In this document: piece after piece, positions 14,835 through 20,456 of the stretch
Position numbering within the stretch: position 1 is the first letter of the stretch
Layout of the letters: each line of letters opens with the position of its first letter
Virus record (IMG/VR): IMGVR_UViG_3300033553_000030
Coordinates: 1 to 29,667 of that record
Reading direction: 5' to 3' (one strand)
DNA from: a virus
Length of the DNA: 29,667 nt
Made by a program: the position numbers and the translations under genes
The notes under the pieces: generated by a model
Told to the model about the DNA's origin: nothing
Databases searched by the model: none
The model's input: the letters and a program-made list of their open reading frames with translations, nothing else

Positions 14835-15929
14835 CTAGGCCATCATGCGGTCCATGGCATCAGCAAAGGGCCGCGAGGATTCGGTCAGAACATGCGCGTA
14901 CACCTTCATCAGTGTCTGGGGCGTGCATCCCACAACTTGACTGACTTGCTCGGCGGTGAAGCCAGCCTTAATGGCAAGGGATACGTAGGTGTGCCTGAGC
15001 ACATGGCTGGACACGTGGGGTAGGTCATTCTGCTCGGCTGCTTCACGTAGGGCGTTGTTGTAGGTAGGCAGGTTGGGTGGTCTGCCCGATTCAGTCTGCA
15101 CCAGCCATAGGCCGTCATACTGTGTGCCGTCTACTTCTTTGTCGTTAAGGGAGGGGAGCTTCTTTACTTCCCCCCTCAGAATTTTCAGGCGGTTGGCTAC
15201 TGCCTTCGCTGCGCTCGGCAGCGCAACTTTCCTTAGTCGATGGTTCTTGGTGGCACGCACCGTGTAGTCACTCGCGGACCAACGCCTACGAACAACCACG
15301 GTCCCCTGTGACACGTCGTGGGGAGTCAGCCCAGCTATTTCCCCATAGCGGGCACCAGTGAACGCCTGCAATGTGGCTGTGTCTGCTTGCCATGACTCTT
15401 CCCCCCAGTTTTTTCTGAGGGAGGCAAGTAGAACCTTCAACTCCCCCGCTTCCAGAGCCACCTTCGGTTCAGCCTGCCTGCGTGGCTTGTGTCGCTTGGA
15501 ACGCACAGGGGACTTCAACACCACGTCGTCTGCCTCCATGGAACTGAACAAGGCACTGGCAGTGCGGTACACGCTGTCAGCCTTGGCCACACTCACCCGC
15601 TCCCCCACGTCGTCAAGCATGGCTGCTACGTCAGACGGCTTGACCGTGCTGGCCTTCCAGTCTCCCAGCGCGGGAACCAGATACAGCCGACAGTTGGTTT
15701 CGTGGAACTTCAACGTGGCAGCGGGGCCTGACTCGTAGCCAGCAAGCCACTGGGGGACGTAGGAGGCCACTGTGAGCGCGCTGGGCAGCCCAGTCACCCG
15801 TTGCCTAGCCCTCAGGTCTTCCTCCCACTCACGAGCCTCTGAGCGGCCTTCAAAGGTTGCGCTGTGGCTCCTTCCGTCAAGCATCACGCGGGCTTGGTAC
15901 TTGCCACTGCTCGTTCTGCGAATCGACAC
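14835..15929 (-). CDS. int: Tyrosine integrase, 364 aa
   Basis: The full domain set is present: an N-terminal arm-binding domain (VSIRRTSSGKYQARVMLDG), a SAM-like core-binding domain (about 55-140) and the catalytic domain. Active-site residues are the first Arg in FTGARYGEIAGL (about R194), HVLRHT (H309, R312) and the nucleophile in MKVYAHV (about Y344). I choose GTG at 15929 because GGAG lies 6 nt upstream; the longer frame begins with TTG at 15941. The start lies 15 bases from a pair of direct repeats that look like its own arm-type sites. It makes the phage probably temperate. Confidence 0.93.
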   Translation of the reverse strand: MSIRRTSSGKYQARVMLDGRSHSATFEGRSEAREWEEDLRARQRVTGLPSALTVASYVPQWLAGYESGPAATLKFHETNCRLYLVPALGDWKASTVKPSDVAAMLDDVGERVSVAKADSVYRTASALFSSMEADDVVLKSPVRSKRHKPRRQAEPKVALEAGELKVLLASLRKNWGEESWQADTATLQAFTGARYGEIAGLTPHDVSQGTVVVRRRWSASDYTVRATKNHRLRKVALPSAAKAVANRLKILRGEVKKLPSLNDKEVDGTQYDGLWLVQTESGRPPNLPTYNNALREAAEQNDLPHVSSHVLRHTYVSLAIKAGFTAEQVSQVVGCTPQTLMKVYAHVLTESSRPFADAMDRMMA

Positions 15930-15943
15930 GGTGCGCTCCAAGT

Positions 15944-15970
15944 CATTTGGCTGGGATTTGGCTGGCCCAG
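15944..15970. repeat. attP arm-type direct repeat pair, integrase side
   Basis: Two tandem copies of ATTTGGCTGG (CATTTGGCTGGG then ATTTGGCTGG) are followed by CCCAGTG. Nearly the same 28-base arrangement recurs at 16172-16200 on the other side of the tRNA. Paired direct repeats flanking a tRNA core beside an integrase gene are the classic form of arm-type integrase sites. Confidence 0.7.
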
Positions 15971-15997
15971 TGACCTAGGCAGAATCACCGTACACAG

Positions 15998-16035
15998 AAA
16001 AAGCCCCCACAAGCCTGTTTAGGGCCTGTAGGGGC
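15998..16035 (-). terminator. Intrinsic terminator after the tRNA-like gene
   Basis: On the minus strand GCCCCTACAGGCC pairs with its near complement in GGCTTGTGGGGGC (two mismatches, small loop), and a TTTTT run follows (16002-15998). It lies between the tRNA-like gene and the integrase. Host tRNA genes are often followed by such a terminator, so it may have come with the tRNA segment. Confidence 0.75.
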
Positions 16036-16048
16036 GTGTTTCCGTGCG

Positions 16049-16143
16049 AGGCGGGGACGGGAATCGAACCCGTGAATAGAGGATTTGCAGGCCACTCCGT
16101 GGCGTAAACCCCCTGCCTAAGTACCAAATTCGGCTATTCCGCC
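16049..16143 (-). tRNA. tRNA-Cys(GCA)-like gene with an 18-nt anticodon-loop insertion; probable attP core
   Basis: The 3' half is a normal tRNA-Cys. The anticodon-loop remnant is TGCAAA, the 3' anticodon stem is TCCTC, a 5-nt variable region follows, and the T-arm is ACGGG-TTCGATT-CCCGT. The 3' acceptor strand is CCCCGCC with discriminator U, a Cys identity base, and no encoded CCA. The 5' half has a plausible D-arm (GCC...GGC with GG in the loop) and a GGGGG anticodon strand. Two acceptor pairs are mismatched (A6, A7). The anticodon loop is 25 nt instead of 7; the extra bases include GCCAC-GGA-GTGGC, itself a hairpin. I infer that the 3' half restores a host tRNA-Cys after integration and that the phage copy is not functional. 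Confidence 0.65.
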
Positions 16144-16171
16144 AGCGGTGCGAGAGGTGAGAGCAGCGAAG

Positions 16172-16200
16172 CATTTGGCTAGGATTTGGCTAGGTCCCAG
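16172..16200. repeat. attP arm-type direct repeat pair, distal side
   Basis: Two tandem copies of ATTTGGCTAGG followed by TCCCAGTG. It matches 15944-15972 except for G/A changes in each unit and one extra base. Together the two pairs bracket the tRNA-like core over about 260 bp. Confidence 0.7.
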
Positions 16201-16222
16201 TGTGCAGTCAGCGCACAGAACG

Positions 16223-16249
16223 GCCCCCCGGCTTTTTTTACCGGGGGGC
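16223..16249 (-). terminator. 9-bp hairpin after the zinc-module gene
   Basis: GCCCCCCGG and CCGGGGGGC pair around a 9-nt loop rich in A on the minus strand. It follows the stop at 16255 directly and separates that gene from attP. It lacks a U-run downstream, so termination would be partial or factor-assisted. Confidence 0.5.
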
Positions 16250-16254
16250 ACGTA

Positions 16255-17034
16255 CTAGCCAACCTTGTGGACACCAGTGCTGGGGTTGCGCAGTTCAGGC
16301 TGCATGATTCCCCATGCACGCAAGCGCTTGGCGTCAATCACGGCGTGGGCTTCTGCATCAGCCTTGACCTTGGCGACTAGTGCATCTACTGGCAGCAGCA
16401 CTTCGTTGGCGTACTGCTCACCTTCGGCAGTCAGCTTCAGGCCAAGCCTGTCTGCGACCTTGACCAGTCGTGACCGCATTGACAGCACAACCTCTGTTGA
16501 GGCCAGACGCATATTCACGGACTCCACGCTTGCTGCGTAGGCTTCAAGGCTTTCACGGGTCAGGGAACCAGTGGTGTCCACCCAGCCCAGTTCCTTGTAC
16601 ATGCTTGCGTAACTGGCCATGGCCACCACGTAGTCAACCTGAAAGTCGTCAAACAGCGGGCCACGGGTCATGTTCCATGTACGCTTGCAGACCTTGCCAA
16701 ACCGCATGTGTTCCTTGTCGTGTTCGTTGACAAGGGCAAGCATGAACTGCTCATCCAGAGATGGCATACGTGCCCCGTGCTGCATCAGGTACATGGAGTG
16801 AGACAGGTCCAACGGGGCGTACGCAGAGGTTGCCACGTTCAGCAACTTGGAGCCTTCCACCTTGGCAGGAGGCGTAACAGCGGGCACCGCCACCCTCTTG
16901 TAGGTCTTGATTGGCTTGGCCAGCGCGCTGTCACCGTAGGCACGGTGGTTGGAGTAGTGCGCAGAGCACATGTCCTTTGCGTGTACTGGGCGGTCGCATA
17001 CTGGGCTAATGCAGTTGTTCGTTGAGTTGGTCAT
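16255..17034 (-). CDS. Unknown protein with N-terminal Cx4Cx9Cx2H zinc module, 259 aa
   Basis: The N-terminus (C8, C13, C23, H26, then AYGD and KPI) is the same treble-clef-like module as in the 142-aa and 235-aa proteins. A basic linker (KTYKRVAVP) leads to a mostly helical domain of about 190 residues that I do not recognise (FMLALVNEHDKEHMRFGKVCKRTWN, YVVAMASYASMYKELGW, EVVLSMRSRLVKVADRLGL). It lies alone between the RNA-like region and attP, where many temperate phages keep regulators. An AAGGAAAGGA site precedes the ATG. A regulatory or replication-linked DNA-binding role is inferred only from position and domain layout. Confidence 0.75.
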   Translation of the reverse strand: MTNSTNNCISPVCDRPVHAKDMCSAHYSNHRAYGDSALAKPIKTYKRVAVPAVTPPAKVEGSKLLNVATSAYAPLDLSHSMYLMQHGARMPSLDEQFMLALVNEHDKEHMRFGKVCKRTWNMTRGPLFDDFQVDYVVAMASYASMYKELGWVDTTGSLTRESLEAYAASVESVNMRLASTEVVLSMRSRLVKVADRLGLKLTAEGEQYANEVLLPVDALVAKVKADAEAHAVIDAKRLRAWGIMQPELRNPSTGVHKVG

Positions 17035-17444
17035 GTCCTTTCCTTGTATATACGGATGCCCCCCAGCAAAAACTGGGGGGCGTTGGGGTAATGGGCTACT
17101 GTGTTTCGCTAACGCTCACACAGCGTGTTCTTTTCTTTTGTCCTGTTGGGCAGTCTTCACCTTCTGAATTGGGGGAAGTCTACGTACACAGCTAGCAATA
17201 GGTGCAAGCGGTTAGTACCAACTAGGACAGTGCAATCAGGTTCCCCAAGTGCCCTTGGTTGAGAGTTGACAGAACATGGCGTGGCGAAGCCACGCGGGCT
17301 GCGAAGCAGCCCTACCCTCCGTCGTTGGCTCTTGCGAGGTCGGGACCCTGCACCCACCCTCCCGCCAACTCCATCGGGCACATTAATTTTCCCCCCCTGT
17401 GGCTAAGAAGAGAGACACAGTGAAGTGCCCCTCTTCCTAAACAC
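17035..17444 (-). other. Gene-free leader region before the 259-aa gene
   Basis: No solid gene is seen. Two side-by-side hairpins with 7-bp stems and TTC loops stand at about 17278-17314 (GGGCTGC/GCAGCCC and GCGTGGC/GCCACGC, minus strand). A 9-bp hairpin GCCCCCCAG/CTGGGGGGC lies at 17058-17081 about 24 nt before the ATG. A 23-residue frame (17383-17312, MCPMELAGG...) has a G7 tract as possible ribosome site and may be a leader peptide, but support is weak. The region is downstream of the RNA terminator, so the 259-aa gene needs its own promoter, which I could not identify. Confidence 0.5.
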
Positions 17445-17472
17445 AAAAAGGACCGGCACTGGGCCAGTCCTT
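17445..17472 (-). terminator. Strong intrinsic terminator of the RNA unit
   Basis: On the minus strand AAGGACTGGC pairs with GCCGGTCCTT as a 10-bp stem (one G-U pair) with loop CCAGT, followed by a run ending TTTTTG. It is the best classical terminator in the window. Confidence 0.88.
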
Positions 17473-17911
17473 ATCAACTCGGTATGTTCTCTTCTTAGAG
17501 CGCGTGCTTCGTTTGCGGGGAATGAGTAGTGCCACTGCTGCGTCACGTGGCTCCCCTAGGTCCGTGGCTTACCCACGTGATTCTTCGTACTAGACTATGT
17601 GCGCTATGCGCTGTGTCGGGTGACACACAGTAGGGCTAACGGTGAAGAACCGGGAGAGAATTCGTGTGCTTGCGCACTCTGAACTTACGAAGCGCCCTGT
17701 ACAGGGGCATAGCTCAGTTCCCTACTGACTCGCTGTGTTCGGTACCTTTACAGTACCGGGGCTAACAACTTCCCCTCTCTACCTAGTCCCTCCCTGAGTC
17801 AGGGGCTTGAGCGTTCCTTTCTCTCGCTCTGCGGTGCAGGCTCTGAGTGACCAGTTCCTGCGCAGTCAACTGTCATTGACCTCGTACTACTAGGTGAGCC
17901 CTTTCGGGTTC
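17445..17911 (-). ncRNA. Candidate large structured noncoding RNA, about 467 nt
   Basis: A strong promoter (17918-17947) and a strong intrinsic terminator (17445-17472) bracket about 467 bases without a credible ORF. The transcript would carry many hairpins in order: ACCC-GAAA-GGG near the 5' end; CUGCG+CAGG paired with CCUG+CGCAG; GAGCG/CGCUC; CCCUG/CAGGG; GGGG/CCCC; CGGUAC/GUACCG; UCAGU/ACUGA; GCCC/GGGC; GUGC-GCAA-GCAC inside UUCGU/ACGAA; CGGU/ACCG; UGUGUC/GACACA; UCACGUGG/CCACGUGA; and CUCU/AGAG. Two loops are GNRA tetraloops, common in compact RNAs. Long ornate RNAs such as GOLLD and ROOL are known from phages and often lie near tRNAs, as here. I cannot match this one to any family, and it is shorter than typical GOLLD. 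Confidence 0.65.
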
Positions 17912-17917
17912 CTTACC

Positions 17918-17947
17918 AGTATATACTACCCGACCCCCTTTTGTCAA
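17918..17947 (-). promoter_or_regulatory. Strong sigma70-type promoter for the RNA unit
   Basis: TTGACA (17947-17942) and TATACT (17923-17918) on the minus strand are separated by 18 nt, a perfect -35 and a 5/6 -10. The expected start is about 17911. No other site I examined in the window matches as well. Confidence 0.8.
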
Positions 17948-18006
17948 ATGGCTAGGTCGCGCAGGACTCAATGGCTCTGTTGGAAAGTGCCCGAAATAGG
18001 GCAATA

Positions 18007-18022
18007 CCACTACATGTAGTGG
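18007..18022. promoter_or_regulatory. 16-bp perfect palindrome, operator-like
   Basis: CCACTACATGTAGTGG is a perfect palindrome, with ATA before and near-symmetric GTAT after it. It lies 60 bases upstream of the -35 box of the RNA promoter, in a gene-free AT-rich stretch. It could be a repressor or activator site for that promoter. Confidence 0.5.
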
Positions 18023-18129
18023 GTATATGGGCTGTGCCCACACAACTCGACCAAAAGATAGCCCAAAAGGACTAGTCACGGCTAGTCAATGGCTACTTCA
18101 GCAAGTAGAACAAATAGGGCAATGCAGCA

Positions 18130-18157
18130 GCCCCCGCAACCAAAATGGCGCGGGGGC
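18130..18157 (-). terminator. Hairpin after the lysis-region genes
   Basis: GCCCCCGC and GCGGGGGC pair (8 bp) around a 12-nt loop containing AAAA/TTTT, immediately after the stop at 18162. No clear U-run follows. It probably marks the end of the late transcript. Between it and the RNA promoter are repeats of CTAGTCA (near 18073 and 18083) and the palindrome. Confidence 0.55.
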
Positions 18158-18161
18158 ATAA

Positions 18162-18554
18162 TTACTGCATGTCTGGGTCGTTGTCCTGTCTGTCCTTGGT
18201 CCCCCGTCCTTCCTTGGGGTACTTGTAGTTCAGGAACTCTTCCTTTTCGTCCCAGTACTTGTTACGGAACTCGTCACGCTCGTCGCGGACCCTTTCCAAG
18301 TCGTCAGTCAACTCTTGCCGGGTATTCTTCTCCCAGTCGCTGCGAGTTTCTGTTCGGCTCATCCACTTCTCTACGGCCTTTACCCCTGCCCCACCAAAAA
18401 GTGCCCCGCCCAAGGCGAGCCAGACTGACGTGTCAATTCCGGCTTGCTGTTGGGCAAGGACAATTAGTTGGGGGGAAGCATATGGGAGGTCAGACACGTA
18501 GGAAGCGAATTGCCACAACTTGTCCAGTACCACAAGTGCTGCATGGCTAGTCAC
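18162..18554 (-). CDS. Membrane-anchored coiled-coil protein of the lysis region, 130 aa
   Basis: I favour the GTG at 18554, which overlaps the previous stop as GTGACTAG; a TTG at 18584 would give ten more residues. One membrane segment (about residues 43-62, VWLALGGALFGGAGVKAV) is followed by a long charged coiled coil (WEKNTRQELTDDLERVRDER then FRNKYWDEKEEFLNYKY). Proteins of this build sit next to holins in actinophages and are probably holin partners or second holins. It is the last gene of the late operon. Confidence 0.7.
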   Translation of the reverse strand: MTSHAALVVLDKLWQFASYVSDLPYASPQLIVLAQQQAGIDTSVWLALGGALFGGAGVKAVEKWMSRTETRSDWEKNTRQELTDDLERVRDERDEFRNKYWDEKEEFLNYKYPKEGRGTKDRQDNDPDMQ

Positions 18555-18981
18555 GGAGCACCGGAGTACGAACGCCCCGGTCAAACCCGTGTTCTCGGGC
18601 CTTCGTGTTTAGGTAGGTGATGCCTTGGACTGCCGCAAAGGCAAAGTACACAACGTATGCGGGTCCTTGCAAGGATTGGCCCATCCAGAGCGTGATAGCC
18701 AAGAACAACCACAGCAGCAATGCTGCCATGTCTGCCTTAGCTCGCCACTTGAGGTTGTCGAATATCATCGTCACTTGCCCAAAGACTGCCGTGATGAGCA
18801 TGGGTATCCCAATCAGCCCACTCAACTGAAGAAAGCCTTCAGCGGTCACGGACTGGTATACCTCTGCGTAGGCAATCAGCCACCAGCCATGATAGGCCAT
18901 CAGCAGAAAGGCAACAAGGTCGTACGGCTCAAACCTGCTGTACAGGATGGAGCGCACCATCTGTGCTCGTAGTGTGTTCAT
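18547..18981 (-). CDS. Four-span membrane protein, holin candidate, 144 aa
   Basis: From the ATG at 18981 (MNTLRAQMV; GGGGGA 7 nt upstream) there are about four hydrophobic segments: LVAFLLMAYHGWWLIAYA, FLQLSGLIGIPMLITAVF, MAALLLWLFLAITLWMG and AYVVYFAFAAVQGITYL. The C-terminus is short and basic. It follows the last tail gene and precedes the coiled-coil membrane protein, a common place for holin genes. Holin function is inferred from topology and position. Confidence 0.68.
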   Translation of the reverse strand: MNTLRAQMVRSILYSRFEPYDLVAFLLMAYHGWWLIAYAEVYQSVTAEGFLQLSGLIGIPMLITAVFGQVTMIFDNLKWRAKADMAALLLWLFLAITLWMGQSLQGPAYVVYFAFAAVQGITYLNTKAREHGFDRGVRTPVLRD

Positions 18982-19021
18982 TGCATATTCCCCCAAGTGT
19001 ATTCTTTCGGTAGTTTTTTGT

Positions 19022-19042
19022 GGGGGGTAGATTATTCCCCCC
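19022..19042 (-). other. G6/C6 hairpin joined to the G-tract motif (copy A)
   Basis: GGGGGG, nine bases TAGATTATT, then CCCCCC and GATAAATA. An almost identical element is at 20036-20056. Both lie just after a tail gene stop and before the next ribosome site. Confidence 0.6.
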
Positions 19043-19062
19043 GATAAATAAGGGCGTTACTC

Positions 19063-19995
19063 CTAGGTAGTGTGGAAGACAACACCGTCAAGGCTGAAGA
19101 ACCCGTTGGACGGGTTGGAGATGTGGGGAACAACTTGGCCATTTGACGAAATGTCCAAGCGTCCAGCCTGAAGTGCCCCACCACCCACGTTGACTACGAC
19201 AGCGAACAGTCCACTGCTTGTCGGCCTGTATCCGGCAGGAAGAGTGAACATTGGGTTGCCAATGGTCCCGTAACGAAGAAGGCCACGTAGGTGGACTACG
19301 CCGTTCGCATCCCTGCGGTACCCCGCCGTGGAGTACACGCTTCCGTAGTTGACCCAGCTGTTGGCCAAGGTAGGGACAACCCATCCGTCCGATAGCACAG
19401 CGCTGTCTACGTATGCCTTGTTGGCTGCGTCAGTAGCGTTGGTTGGTGTCCCTAGGTCAACAACCTTAAAGCCCCCGAGGGAAATTTGTCGTCCCACGTT
19501 GGCAATCAGGTCAGTATTCAGTGCGCCCTGAACGCGCTCGTCAGTGATTTCACCAGCGCCAACAGCAGCAACACCGGCAGCCACATCAACGGTGGCAAGA
19601 AGCATTGCGCGGTCAGGCAGTGCGGGAGCGACAGGGGTTGGTGCAGCGACACCCTCAACAACCTCTACGGTCCACGTGTCAGTGTCGCCCGTGTATGTGC
19701 TGTCGTGTACCTGAGCAACCACAAGGTCAATGCGGCCGTTCACTGAGTCAGACCCAGTGAGGGTCAGCGTGACAGCGGAGTCACTGCTGAAGTGATAGAC
19801 GCCCTGACCGGCAACTTCCTGAGTCCAGCCAGCACCGGCTGCAACACTGAGGTCCATGCCGCCACCGGGAGTGACTGCAAAGGAACCGGCATCCCGCGTA
19901 CCACCAGACTGTGCTAGCAGAGTGGTGAGCGCTTGGCGGTCTGACAGGGCACTGTGAGTGCCTGCCTGTAGGTAGGATGGATTAATTTCTGGCAT
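19063..19995 (-). CDS. Minor tail/receptor-binding candidate, 310 aa
   Basis: The ATG at 19995 has AAGGAG upstream. The N-terminal 170 residues are like tail-adaptor domains that open with INPSYLQAGTHSALSDRQALTTLL and have beta strands (IDLVVAQVHDSTYTGDTDTW). A joint follows, KVVDLGTPTNATDAANKAYVDSAV, the common (T)NATDAANKAYVD motif of fibre stalks. A C-terminal beta domain (GVVHLRGLLRYG, FTLPAGYRPTSS, GFFSLDGVVFHTT) resembles fibre tips. It is the best receptor-binding candidate among the tail-tip genes. Confidence 0.78.
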   Translation of the reverse strand: MPEINPSYLQAGTHSALSDRQALTTLLAQSGGTRDAGSFAVTPGGGMDLSVAAGAGWTQEVAGQGVYHFSSDSAVTLTLTGSDSVNGRIDLVVAQVHDSTYTGDTDTWTVEVVEGVAAPTPVAPALPDRAMLLATVDVAAGVAAVGAGEITDERVQGALNTDLIANVGRQISLGGFKVVDLGTPTNATDAANKAYVDSAVLSDGWVVPTLANSWVNYGSVYSTAGYRRDANGVVHLRGLLRYGTIGNPMFTLPAGYRPTSSGLFAVVVNVGGGALQAGRLDISSNGQVVPHISNPSNGFFSLDGVVFHTT

Positions 19996-20035
19996 GGCTT
20001 ACTCCTTGAAGGGATTGCTGTTTGTGTTTTTCTGC

Positions 20036-20056
20036 GGGGGGTAAATTATTCCCCCC
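20036..20056 (-). other. G6/C6 hairpin joined to the G-tract motif (copy B)
   Basis: GGGGGG, TAAATTATT, CCCCCC then GATAAATTTAG. It differs from copy A at only one or two loop bases, while the genes on either side are unrelated. This points to selection or copying of the element itself. Confidence 0.6.
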
Positions 20057-20069
20057 GATAAATTTAGCC

Positions 20070-20429
20070 TTACTCTAGTGCTGTAACCCTTGCCTCAAGG
20101 GCTTGCACTTGCTGGTTCAGTTGCTGGCCACGTGTCTTGAGCAATTCATTGTCGGCTTCAAGGGCAACAATGCGGTCACGTGCCGTCTTCATCAACTGCC
20201 TAAGACGCTGAGGGCTTGGGTACTTGTCCCTGTCAGTGACTGTTGCCGTGTAGGTGTCCCCAACCACTGGAGGCTCACCCTCAACTACATCTACAAGGTT
20301 GGGGTGTGCTTCTAGGCTGCCCATGTGCCACTTGGCAGCGTGCTGGCCATCCAGTTGCACATCTTCCACGTTCTGCTCCACGTGCAGGATTTCGTTGTCG
20401 CTAGGTCGGTAGATAACAAGTGCTGCCAT
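20070..20429 (-). CDS. Tail-region protein with C-terminal coiled coil, 119 aa
   Basis: The ATG at 20429 (MAALVIYRPSDNEILHVEQ) follows AAGGAGG. The N-terminal 75 residues form a small beta domain; residues about 80-119 form a clear heptad coiled coil (LRQLMKTARDRIVALEADNE, then LNQQVQALEARVTALE). It is probably an oligomeric fibre chaperone or linker. It lies between two fibre genes and may cap or connect them. Confidence 0.7.
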   Translation of the reverse strand: MAALVIYRPSDNEILHVEQNVEDVQLDGQHAAKWHMGSLEAHPNLVDVVEGEPPVVGDTYTATVTDRDKYPSPQRLRQLMKTARDRIVALEADNELLKTRGQQLNQQVQALEARVTALE

Positions 20430-20456
20430 AAGGCCCTCCTTAGTGTTCAATAGTGT

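Noticed and set aside
16049-16143. Class II tRNA (Ser/Leu) with a long variable arm
   Set aside because: The extra bases lie before the anticodon remnant, not between anticodon stem and T-arm. The variable region is 5 nt and U73 plus GCA fit Cys.
17157-17381. 74-aa minus-strand frame in the gene-free leader
   Set aside because: It has a GTG start with no convincing ribosome site, Arg-rich low-complexity composition, and its middle is made of two perfect hairpins. Structured noncoding DNA explains it better.
17704-17750. tRNA-like start (GGGGCATAGCTCAGT) on the plus strand
   Set aside because: The D-arm-like words are there, but no matching anticodon arm, T-arm or acceptor 3' strand follows. 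The segment is part of the minus-strand RNA hairpins.
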